Assembly: GCA_019448215.1 (NCBI GenBank)
Contig: CP080408.1
Location: 1,550,001 to 1,614,000 of the forward strand
Source: Thalassovita mediterranea
GTDB taxonomy: Bacteria > Pseudomonadota > Alphaproteobacteria > Caulobacterales > Hyphomonadaceae
Direction: 5' to 3'
DNA length: 64,000 nucleotides
The notes beneath the pieces were generated by a model that ran no database searches, was not told the origin of the DNA, and saw only the letters and a program-made list of their open reading frames with translations. Below, one piece after another: positions 24,993 to 32,240 of the stretch; position 1 is the stretch's first letter; every line of letters starts with the position of its first letter. Both the position numbers and the translations under genes were made by a program.

Positions 24993-25862
24993 CTAGGCTT
25001 TTCCGAGAAAATTCTGGACGACGCTGGCGCTCATTGGCTGCCATTGGGGCATGGGCCCGAGCAGGCCGTCGGCAAGCGTGACATCCAAGACCAGACCTCT
25101 CGCTCGCTCTGCCGGGGTCGGGAAGGTGCTGCCGGGCACAGGTGTCATCTGAGGTGCTGGGCCGCCGTACTTATCCGACACATTGAAAATCTCACGGGCC
25201 CATCCGTAGCGGCTGACAGGACCGGGCGGCCCAAGGTGGAGGAGCGGCGGCACGGTCTCATTCGCGACCATCAGGTCGCTAAGCTTCAGTAGGTGGGCGG
25301 CCAGCGCATCGACATGGGTCGGGCGGCCATATTCATCATCGACGAGTTGAAGGTGATCGCGCTGCGCTGCGACAGCGAGGATCTTGCTGATGAAGCTTTC
25401 GCCTTCGCTTGAAAACAACCAGCTGACGCGCGCGGTGCACTGGCGGCCCCCTGCTGCGCGGACCGCGAGCTCCCCATTGAGCTTGCTCTGACCGTAGACA
25501 GAGTTGGGCGCGGGCTCTGCCTGCTCGGTCACGGGCTGATCCGGATTGCCCTGGCTGAACACCATGTCCGTCGAGATATGGATGAGGGGAATGTCGTCTT
25601 CTGCGCAGACCTCAGCGATGAGGCCAGCACCTTTGGCGTTTATCTCGTGGGCGCGATCAGCCTCTGCCTCAGCGCCGTCGACATTGGTATAGGCCGCGGC
25701 GTTGATGATGAGCACGGGACGCGATTGGCGAACGGCCTGCGCGATTGAGTCCCGGTTCGTTATGTCGAGCCCGTCTCGGCCCGGCGCATTGCAGCCGAGG
25801 CGGCCAAGCGCCCGGCCCAGCCGCCCGGCGCCTCCGGTGACGAGGATAGCGTTCGAGTCCAT
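24993..25862 (-). CDS. rfbD: dTDP-4-dehydrorhamnose reductase
   Basis: 289 residues. This SDR performs the last, NADPH-dependent step to dTDP-L-rhamnose. GGAGRLGRALG (about 9-19) is the Rossmann loop; NAAAYTNVDGAEAEADRAHEIN (about 54-75) is diagnostic for RmlD; STDMVFSQG (about 97-105) and YGQSKLNGE (Tyr/Lys, about 123-131) give the active site. STFPTPAERARGLVLD near residue 247 matches the conserved RP..S.L region in altered form. Its start overlaps the rfbC stop by ATGA, so rfbC and rfbD are coupled. The start of the protein is short and lacks the usual MKILVTG. Confidence 0.9.
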   Translation of the reverse strand: MDSNAILVTGGAGRLGRALGRLGCNAPGRDGLDITNRDSIAQAVRQSRPVLIINAAAYTNVDGAEAEADRAHEINAKGAGLIAEVCAEDDIPLIHISTDMVFSQGNPDQPVTEQAEPAPNSVYGQSKLNGELAVRAAGGRQCTARVSWLFSSEGESFISKILAVAAQRDHLQLVDDEYGRPTHVDALAAHLLKLSDLMVANETVPPLLHLGPPGPVSRYGWAREIFNVSDKYGGPAPQMTPVPGSTFPTPAERARGLVLDVTLADGLLGPMPQWQPMSASVVQNFLGKA

Positions 25863-26434
25863 CAGCCTGCTTGCGTGAATGGAGATTTCAGCGCGCCGAG
25901 GTCTGGCCAGTCGTGGTCGCGTCTGGAGAGGGTGACGTGTTCCCTGATTGGCCAGTCGATGCCCGAGCCGGCTCCGTTCCAGAGAAGACCGCCCTCGGTT
26001 TCCGGCGCGTAGTGATCGGTGACCTTGTAGTAGACGAGCGTATCAGGATCGAGCGTCTGGTAGCCATGGGCGAAACCGGCCGGGATGTAGAAGGCTTGCG
26101 GCTGGTCATTGCTCAGCACCAGGCAAACCGATTTGCCATAGCTCGGCGAGCCGGTGCGGATGTCGACGATCGCATCGAAGATCCTACCGCGAATGACCTG
26201 GATGAGCTTTGCCTGCGCATGGGGAGGGGCCTGGAAATGCAGCCCGCGTGTCGTGCCGATCTCGGCGGAGAAGGCGTAATTGTCCTGAACCCAGTCTTCC
26301 TTCGGCAGGCCAGCGTCTTTCCAGTCGCGGGCATTCCATGATTCGCAGAACCAGCCGCGCTCATCGCCTGCGCGTTTCAGGTTGAGCAGGGCGGGCCCGG
26401 ATATGGAAAAAGTCTCGACAGACGTGATTGGCAT
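25862..26434 (-). CDS. rfbC: dTDP-4-dehydrorhamnose 3,5-epimerase
   Basis: 190 residues, the normal RmlC length (about 185). The cupin fold is marked by RAGDERGWFCESWNARDW (about 20-37), NYAFSAEIGTTRGLHFQAPP (about 50-69, containing the catalytic His), KLIQVIRGRIFDAIVDIR (about 73-90), FYIPAGFAHGYQTLD (about 115-129) and the Tyr near VYYKVTDHYAPETEGGLLWN. The enzyme inverts C3 and C5 of the 4-keto sugar. It heads the leftward rfbC-rfbD pair and diverges from manC across 106 bases. Ribosome site weak. Confidence 0.95.
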   Translation of the reverse strand: MPITSVETFSISGPALLNLKRAGDERGWFCESWNARDWKDAGLPKEDWVQDNYAFSAEIGTTRGLHFQAPPHAQAKLIQVIRGRIFDAIVDIRTGSPSYGKSVCLVLSNDQPQAFYIPAGFAHGYQTLDPDTLVYYKVTDHYAPETEGGLLWNGAGSGIDWPIREHVTLSRRDHDWPDLGALKSPFTQAG

Positions 26435-26540
26435 GGCGCTTGATTGCCTTCACCGCAGCTAAGGTCAAGCCATCGCAGGTTGCAATCTGGGGTGTGTCAC
26501 GCCTAAAGGCTTGGGACGATTTTTGGAGGGAAACGCGTAG

Positions 26541-27569
26541 ATGACGATCTCTATCAAACCGGTGGTTTTGTGCGGGGGGAACGGGACACGGCTGTGGCCG
26601 CTGTCGACGCCGCAACATCCAAAGCAGTTTCTCAACCTGCTCGGTGCCTCATCAATGCTGGAAGTGACGCTGGCGCGGGTTCAGGGGAACCCTGTCGACG
26701 GCCTGTCCTTCACCCAGCCCATGGTGATCGGAGCTGAACGTCATGGGCAACTGATGGGCGGTCTTTCTGGCAACGCCGACATATTGATGGAGCCTGTCGG
26801 GAAGAACTCAGCTGCGCCCGTGGCGGCGGCGGCCCTTTCAGCGGACGTCGATGATCTCGTCCTCATCCTTCCGGCAGACCATGACATTGCAGACCTCAGC
26901 GCATTTCACCGCGCGATCCTTGCTGGTGCGAAAGCGGCAAAGTCGGGCAGTGTCGTGACTTTCGGGATTATCGCGGAAACGCCTGCGACCGGCTATGGCT
27001 ATATCGAAGCGGCCAGCAAATCCGGCGAGGTGATCGACGTCGTGCGCTTCGTTGAGAAGCCGGATCTCGAGACAGCCAAATCCTATATCGCTTCGGGCAA
27101 TTTCTTCTGGAATGCCGGTATCTTCCTGTTCCGTGCGGGCGACATGATAGAGGCGTTCAAGGCGCATGCGCCGGACATTCTGGACGCGGTCAGCGCCGCC
27201 ATGCCAAAATCGAAGCAGGGCACGGCCGCAAGCTTTGATACGGCTGCCTTCGAGGCATGTCGCTCACAGTCAATCGACTATGCCATCATCGAGCATCATG
27301 ACGACCTGAAAGTCGTGCCCGTCGATATGGGGTGGAGCGATATTGGTGACTTCCAGGCACTGTGGGAGCGCTCGGAGAAAGATGAGAATGGCAATGTTCT
27401 CATCGGCAATGTCAGGGCGATCGACTGCAAGAACTGCTATATCCGCGCGACCGATACCTCGATTTCGGTGGCGGGCCGCGAGAATACGGTGATCGTTGCA
27501 GCGGGCGGCGAGATGCTTGTCTGCGACATGCACACAGTCCAGTCGGTCAAGGAGCTGGCGAAGGCCTGA
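26541..27569 (+). CDS. manC: Mannose-1-phosphate guanylyltransferase (without isomerase domain)
   Basis: 342 residues. It forms GDP-mannose from mannose-1-phosphate and GTP, feeding gmd and fcl. LCGGNGTRLWPLST (about 9-22) and PKQFLNLLG are the signature; LILPADHDI (about 108-116) and FVEKPDLETAKSYI (about 174-187) follow; NFFWNAGIFLFRAG and MGWSDIGDFQALWE are conserved. The usual bifunctional ManC/AlgA has about 470 residues with a C-terminal phosphomannose isomerase; here the protein ends after the first domain, so isomerase and phosphomannomutase must be encoded elsewhere. GGAGG lies 11-16 bases upstream. Confidence 0.93.
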   Translation: MTISIKPVVLCGGNGTRLWPLSTPQHPKQFLNLLGASSMLEVTLARVQGNPVDGLSFTQPMVIGAERHGQLMGGLSGNADILMEPVGKNSAAPVAAAALSADVDDLVLILPADHDIADLSAFHRAILAGAKAAKSGSVVTFGIIAETPATGYGYIEAASKSGEVIDVVRFVEKPDLETAKSYIASGNFFWNAGIFLFRAGDMIEAFKAHAPDILDAVSAAMPKSKQGTAASFDTAAFEACRSQSIDYAIIEHHDDLKVVPVDMGWSDIGDFQALWERSEKDENGNVLIGNVRAIDCKNCYIRATDTSISVAGRENTVIVAAGGEMLVCDMHTVQSVKELAKA

Positions 27570-27596
27570 GGCTTCGGCGCCGACATTTAAAATGAG

Positions 27597-27625
27597 AAAA
27601 GGCGGACCGTGAGGCCCGCCTTTTT
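27597..27625. terminator. Rho-independent terminator, probably bidirectional
   Basis: AAAAGGCGG and CCGCCTTTTT form a strong GC stem flanked by A and T runs, between the convergent ends of manC and the first FKBP gene. The A run before the stem gives a T run on the other strand, so it should stop transcription in both directions. Confidence 0.88.
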
Positions 27626-27646
27626 CAATTCTGGTTCTGGAAGGTA

Positions 27647-28693
27647 TCAGCGTGTCGGCTGGGAGACTTCCGGATTGATCTCGATCAGGTTGACCACATA
27701 GACCAGCGACGCATCTGGCGGCACGAGGTCATCCAGGCCAGCATCGCCATAGGCGAGCGGCGGCGGGAGGTGACCGATCAAGACGTCGCCTTCCTTCATC
27801 AGGCTGAGAAGCTGGGCGAAGCCCGGGATGAGGTCACCTGCGCGCACGACGAGCGGCGTCTGACGGCCCCAGGTCGAGGCGACGAGGGCGCCGTTCTCTG
27901 CGAGGCGGGCTTCATAGTCGATGGCGACGAGGTCGTCAGCGCGTGGGTTGGGCCCGTCGCTTTCGCCGTCCTCGATCTGGAAATAGGTGAGGCCAGATGG
28001 CTGGCGCTGGATGCCTTCGCGCGAGCGGTCCCAAGGCAGGAAGTCTTCCCAGACGGCCGCCGACACGCCTGATGGCGGTGGGAGGCTTGCGACTTCCTCG
28101 GCGTTCAGGAAGCCGTCGAGGCGGATCTTGAAGACGAGGTCGGAATTTGGCGGGATGGCCGCGCTTGGTGACGCGCCGCCATAGGCAAGCTCTGCCGGGA
28201 TGTAGGTCATCCACTCATCGCCTGGCGTCATGCGCTTCAGGATTTCAGTCCAGCCAGCGATGACCTGGTCGATCACGAAGATAGCCGCTTCACCGCGGTC
28301 ATAGGAGCTGTCGAACTTGGCGCCGGTTTCTTCGAGATAGCCCTCATAGGCGACGATGACCGTTGCGCCATCGAGAGGTGGTTCGCGGTCTTCGGGGCCT
28401 TGTGCGATCTCGATCCAGCGAAGGCCTTCTTCAGTGGTCTGCAGGCCTGCGCAATTGGTCGGGAAGGGCGGCTGGAACGTGCCGGAGCCGCGGCCATAGT
28501 CAGGGCAGGGCGCGCTGGCCTTGGCTGCGCGTTTTGCGGCAAGTGCCGCTTCGCTGTCAGCCGCTGCGGCCATGGGTGTATCAGTCTGGGACGCCGGGGC
28601 GGCGGTCTCACAGGCGGTCAGTACAAAGGCTGCGGCTGCGAGTCCGGTGAGAACCCTGGCAAACTGCCCATGCTTGCGTTGCGGTTGAGCCAT
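27647..28693 (-). CDS. Double-domain FKBP-type peptidyl-prolyl isomerase, lipoprotein
   Basis: 348 residues from the ATG at 28693, preceded by GGAGG. A signal sequence ends in the lipobox LTAC (Cys near residue 28), predicting an envelope lipoprotein. Two FKBP domains follow. The first (about 125-215) has YEGYLEETGAKFDSS, VIAGWTEILKRM and AELAYGGA, all canonical. The second (about 245-345) is altered: ASTWGR replaces the FDSS-type loop and IPGFAQLLSLM replaces the Trp of the active-site floor, so it may bind rather than isomerise. It lies 45 bases from an upstream sister gene, so both are probably envelope folding chaperones from a tandem duplication. Confidence 0.85.
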   Translation of the reverse strand: MAQPQRKHGQFARVLTGLAAAAFVLTACETAAPASQTDTPMAAAADSEAALAAKRAAKASAPCPDYGRGSGTFQPPFPTNCAGLQTTEEGLRWIEIAQGPEDREPPLDGATVIVAYEGYLEETGAKFDSSYDRGEAAIFVIDQVIAGWTEILKRMTPGDEWMTYIPAELAYGGASPSAAIPPNSDLVFKIRLDGFLNAEEVASLPPPSGVSAAVWEDFLPWDRSREGIQRQPSGLTYFQIEDGESDGPNPRADDLVAIDYEARLAENGALVASTWGRQTPLVVRAGDLIPGFAQLLSLMKEGDVLIGHLPPPLAYGDAGLDDLVPPDASLVYVVNLIEINPEVSQPTR

Positions 28694-28738
28694 TGTGACG
28701 CCCCCCTCCAAGTCTATCCGCAGTCTGCCTAGCAAGAT

Positions 28739-29602
28739 TTATTCCGTTGGCAGAACATCAATCAGGTGGACCTCAAAGTTGAGGTCGGAATTTGGCGGGA
28801 TCGCGCCGGGATAGCCGCGCTCACCATAGGCAATGTCCGAAGGCACATGAATCAGCCAGCGGTCGCCCGGCTTCATCAGCGCGAGGGCTTCCTGCCAGCC
28901 GGGAATGACGCCATTCGCCTGGAACATGATGGGCTGGCCGCGCTGGTAGGCGCTGTCGAACACTTCACCGCTCTCGGCAAACCGGCCTTCGTAAAGGACG
29001 ACGACCGTATCATCCGGCTCCGGGCTGACGCCGTTTTCGGCGCCGCTTTCCAGAACGACGTATTCGAGGCCCGAGCCGGTCGACTGCACCGCTTCGTTAG
29101 AGGAGTCCCACGGCGTGTAGGTGCTCCACGCTTCTTCGTCGGCGGGGGGCGGCGCAAAGACCTGTTCCAGCGAGACGCGGAAGATGAGGTCGTCGCCCGG
29201 TTTGATGATGCCGTTCGGACGCGGCGTCTGGCCATAGGCAAGCTCAGACGGGATGTAGAAGACGTATTCGTCGCCTTCCGACATCAGCTGCAGGCCCTGC
29301 GTCCAGCCGGGAATGACCTGACCGACGCCAAAAATAGCCGGGCGGCCCTCATCGAAATTACCGTCAAACGTTGTGCCGTCAGTCAGGCGGCCCTCATAGA
29401 AGACCTGAACGGTCGAGCTGATGGTCGGCGACGCGCCATCTTCAGGCCCTTCACGGACGACCACATATTGAAGCCCAGACTCGGTCTCCTGAACGTTTTC
29501 TGCCTCTGGGTCCCATGGGAAGAACTCATCAAAGCTCTGCTCCTGTGCATTGCAGGCGGCCAGAAGGACCGCGCAAACGAGGCCAGAGAGAGGTTTCAAC
29601 AT
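28739..29602 (-). CDS. Double-domain FKBP-type peptidyl-prolyl isomerase, lipoprotein
   Basis: 287 residues from the ATG at 29602, with GGAG upstream; another ATG at 29617 adds five residues. The signal sequence ends in LLAAC (Cys at about 17), a lipobox. Both FKBP domains look intact: domain 1 YEGRLTDGTTFDGNF, VIPGWTQGLQLM and SELAYGQT; domain 2 YEGRFAESGEVFDSAY, VIPGWQEALALM and SDIAYGERGYPGAIPPNSD. Most bacterial FKBPs have one domain or one plus a chaperone insert; two complete domains are less common. It is upstream of the sister gene 27647-28693 in the same direction. Confidence 0.88.
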   Translation of the reverse strand: MLKPLSGLVCAVLLAACNAQEQSFDEFFPWDPEAENVQETESGLQYVVVREGPEDGASPTISSTVQVFYEGRLTDGTTFDGNFDEGRPAIFGVGQVIPGWTQGLQLMSEGDEYVFYIPSELAYGQTPRPNGIIKPGDDLIFRVSLEQVFAPPPADEEAWSTYTPWDSSNEAVQSTGSGLEYVVLESGAENGVSPEPDDTVVVLYEGRFAESGEVFDSAYQRGQPIMFQANGVIPGWQEALALMKPGDRWLIHVPSDIAYGERGYPGAIPPNSDLNFEVHLIDVLPTE

Positions 29603-29793
29603 ATGGGTAGTCTCCATCAGAGGCTTTTATCTGTTTGAGTTGAGGAACTTAGGCAAGCTTTGCCTGCCTGTCACCTGCGGCTTGATGGAGCGTTCGCCTA
29701 GACCGGCTTCGCTTTCAGCGGAATCGGTCGTCGGTTTGTTTGCGCTCACGCCAGCCCGCTGAAGCTTGCCACTGGCGTGGCCTTCTCCGCCTT

Positions 29794-29830
29794 CATTTGA
29801 TCCACTGGATCAAATGATCGCTGAGCGATC
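29794..29830. repeat. Adjacent perfect palindromes
   Basis: CATTTGATCC-ACT-GGATCAAATG is a perfect 10-bp inverted repeat, and GATCGCT-G-AGCGATC shares its last base. Together they would form two adjacent hairpins in RNA or a cruciform in DNA, resembling REP-type intergenic elements. Function unknown. Confidence 0.6.
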
Positions 29831-29887
29831 GGCTCCGAAGCTCCGCGGGTGCGGCGCATTCGCGCCGGGCTCGCCTTGCTCGCCTCC

Positions 29888-29912
29888 GCGTTTCCGCCGG
29901 AGTCGGAAACGC
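29888..29912 (-). terminator. Stem-loop just after ilvA
   Basis: A perfect 9-bp stem, GCGTTTCCG and CGGAAACGC with a 7-base loop, begins one base after the ilvA stop. No T tract follows on the minus strand, so it could be a Rho-dependent end or an mRNA-stabilising hairpin. Confidence 0.4.
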
Positions 29913-29913
29913 T

Positions 29914-31128
29914 TTAGCTGGAGCGGGGCGGATAACCTGCCCGGTCGAGCGCGTCGATGATGTCCTGCGTGTGCTGGGCATCGCGCGTTTCCATCAGGAT
30001 GTCGAACTCTGCGCCCTTCGCCGGCACATCGAGCGCGATCCGGTTGTGCGAGACTTCCATGATGTTTGCGCCATTGTCGCCAATAATCTTGGACACGAGC
30101 GCCAGAAGACCCGGGCGGTCATCCCCGATGATACGGATACGGGCGAGGCGCTTTTCGCGCACAAGCGCCCGCGTCAACACAGAGGCGAGGAGGCGTGTAT
30201 CGATATTGCCGCCGCAGAGAATGAGGCCGACCTTGCGTCCAGCAAACTTCTCCGGGTGAGCGAGTAGCGCGGCGAGGCCTGCAGCGCCCGCGCCTTCGGC
30301 GATCGTCTTTTCAACATCGGCGAAGAGCGTGATGGCGCGCTCGATATGCGCTTCCTCAACGAGGAGGATTTCATCGACCAGGGCCTCGACGACCTCTTTG
30401 GTGAGGTTGCCCGGTGTCTTGACCGAGATGCCCTCAGCGATGGACGCGCCGCCTGTCTTGGCTTCGCGCCCCTGAATGGCGGCCAGCATGCTGGGATACA
30501 TGGACGCCTGCACGCCAACGATCTTGGTGTCAGGCTTCAGGGCCTTTGAGACGGTCGCCATGCCAGAGATCAGGCCGCCGCCGCCGATTGGCACGACGAG
30601 CACGTCGAAGTCCGGCCCATCCTCAATCATTTCGAGGGCCGCGGTACCCTGACCCGCCATGATGAGCGGATCATCGAAGGGGTGGATCCAGGTGAGGCCT
30701 TCGCGCTCGCGGACGGATTCGGCGAAAGCTTTCGCCTCATCAAATGTCTGGCCTTCCAGAAGGACGCGGGCACCAAAGTCGCGCGTATGCTGGACCTTGT
30801 TAAAGGGCGTCGTCGTCGGCATCGCAATGGTGACGGGTATGCCAAGGCGGCGGCCATGATAGGCTACACCCTGCGCATGGTTGCCGGCAGACGCAGCGAT
30901 CACGCCGGCCTGCTTTTCCTCTTCACTGAGACGGGCGAGCTTGTTGAGCGCGCCGCGCTCCTTGAAGGCGGCGGTAAATTGCTGGTTCTCGAACTTCACC
31001 CAGACTTCCGCACCCGTAATCGCGCTGAGCGTCTTGGACATGCGCAGGGGCGTGCGCTCAATCTGTCCTTCAAGAACGCGGGCGGCGTCGCGTACATCGT
31101 CGAGGCTGATCGGAAGTTTCTTGCTCAT
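29914..31128 (-). CDS. ilvA: Threonine ammonia-lyase (threonine dehydratase) with ACT domain
   Basis: 404 residues. It deaminates threonine to 2-oxobutanoate in isoleucine synthesis. PLP lysine lies in ENQQFTAAFKERGA (about 47-60); AASAGNHAQGVAYHG (about 77-91) and VPIGGGGLISGMA (about 178-190) bind the cofactor; CGGNIDTRLL is near 305. The C-terminal 80 residues (about 325-400) form an ACT-like regulatory domain with RIIGDDRPGLLALVSKI. This is the shorter, single-ACT form of about 400 residues rather than the 500-residue two-ACT form. Divergent from kdsA. Confidence 0.92.
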   Translation of the reverse strand: MSKKLPISLDDVRDAARVLEGQIERTPLRMSKTLSAITGAEVWVKFENQQFTAAFKERGALNKLARLSEEEKQAGVIAASAGNHAQGVAYHGRRLGIPVTIAMPTTTPFNKVQHTRDFGARVLLEGQTFDEAKAFAESVREREGLTWIHPFDDPLIMAGQGTAALEMIEDGPDFDVLVVPIGGGGLISGMATVSKALKPDTKIVGVQASMYPSMLAAIQGREAKTGGASIAEGISVKTPGNLTKEVVEALVDEILLVEEAHIERAITLFADVEKTIAEGAGAAGLAALLAHPEKFAGRKVGLILCGGNIDTRLLASVLTRALVREKRLARIRIIGDDRPGLLALVSKIIGDNGANIMEVSHNRIALDVPAKGAEFDILMETRDAQHTQDIIDALDRAGYPPRSS

Positions 31129-31267
31129 GGCATCATGTCCAGTGTCAAACGCGGCGCACCCTATTGAGGGGACTGTGGCCGCGCAAGCTGCCAGAGCCGC
31201 TGTGTGTACTTGCCTGTAAATTCCCGTTTGTTTAAGCGCGAACGCAGACTGAGTGAGGAGCGCCAGA

Positions 31268-32125
31268 ATGAAAACGCTTTCCCTTCCGGGTCATGACATA
31301 ACCATTGGAGAGGGCCACCCTCTTACCGTCATGGCTGGCATGAATGTTCTTGAGAGCCGCGATCTTGCCATGAGGATCTGCGAGCATCTGAAGACCGTCT
31401 GCGAGCGGCTGGAGCTTCCCTACGTCTTCAAGGCGAGCTTCGACAAGGCGAACCGCTCTTCCATCAAGTCCTATCGTGGGCCGGGCCTCGATGAAGGCCT
31501 GCGCATCTTGTCCGACGTCAAGGAAGACTTCGGTGTCCCGGTCGTCACCGATTATCATACGCCAGAGCAGGCTGCCCCCGTTGCTGAGGTCGCAGAGATT
31601 ATCCAGATCCCGGCCTTCCTCTGCCGCCAGACGGACCTCGTCGTTGCAGGCGCGGAAGCCGTGTTGGCGAGCGGTGGTTGGCTGCATGTGAAGAAGGCGC
31701 AATTCCTGGCGCCATGGGACTGTAAGAACATCATCACCAAGATTGGCGAAGTGACGGGTGAGGCCCGCAATCCGACCATTCTGTGTGAGCGGGGTTCGAG
31801 CTTTGGCTATAATAACCTCGTTGTCGACATGCTGGGCATTCCGGCGATGAAGGCGCTTGGCGTGCCGGTGACGATTGACGCGACCCACGCTGTTCAGCTG
31901 CCGGGCGCTGATCCGCGCACATCTGGCGGGTCGACCGGTGGGCGCCGCGAAGGCGTGGCCATCATTGCGCAATCAGCGATTGCAGCCGGCGCGGATGGTG
32001 TCTTCCTGGAGTTTCACGAAGACCCCGACAAGGCGCTCTGCGATGGGCCAAGCTGTCTGGATCTGGCCGAGGCTGAGACGCTTCTTTCAAAGCTGAAAGC
32101 GATCCATTCCATCGCCGCAGGCTGA
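31268..32125 (+). CDS. kdsA: 3-deoxy-8-phosphooctulonate (Kdo-8-phosphate) synthase
   Basis: 285 residues from the ATG at 31268, with GAGGAG upstream. It condenses PEP with arabinose-5-phosphate in Kdo synthesis for the LPS core. AGMNVLESRD (about 21-30), FKASFDKANRSSIKSYRGPG (about 55-74), DYHTPEQA, IPAFLCRQTDL (about 115-125), VKKAQFLAPWD (about 140-150), RGSSFGYNNLVVDM and DATHAVQLPG are all family motifs. The N-terminal reading of GEGHPLTVMAG is slightly unlike the usual FVLIAGPC but aligned. The gene is well away from the other LPS genes at 50.9-52.9 kb. Confidence 0.95.
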   Translation: MKTLSLPGHDITIGEGHPLTVMAGMNVLESRDLAMRICEHLKTVCERLELPYVFKASFDKANRSSIKSYRGPGLDEGLRILSDVKEDFGVPVVTDYHTPEQAAPVAEVAEIIQIPAFLCRQTDLVVAGAEAVLASGGWLHVKKAQFLAPWDCKNIITKIGEVTGEARNPTILCERGSSFGYNNLVVDMLGIPAMKALGVPVTIDATHAVQLPGADPRTSGGSTGGRREGVAIIAQSAIAAGADGVFLEFHEDPDKALCDGPSCLDLAEAETLLSKLKAIHSIAAG

Positions 32126-32240
32126 TAGCTGTCACGAAATACAGCAGGGCCAATACACTATTTCTAGTAATATAGAGAATATGCACGAACGGTTAGGACT
32201 CATTGGGTAGGGCTGCCCTCGGTTTAGTTCGGGTGACCTT

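Larger units (their letters stand above)
29603..29913. other. 311-base intergenic region rich in inverted repeats
   Basis: No credible gene is seen. Bases 29652-29664 form a small hairpin (GGCAA-GCT-TTGCC with overlap). Bases 29794-29816 form a perfect 10-bp inverted repeat with a 3-base loop, immediately followed by a 7-bp palindrome at 29816-29830. Bases 29888-29912 form a 9-bp stem next to the ilvA stop. The region separates two leftward genes and may hold an ilvA terminator and the FKBP promoter; none has a clear T tract. Confidence 0.6.
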
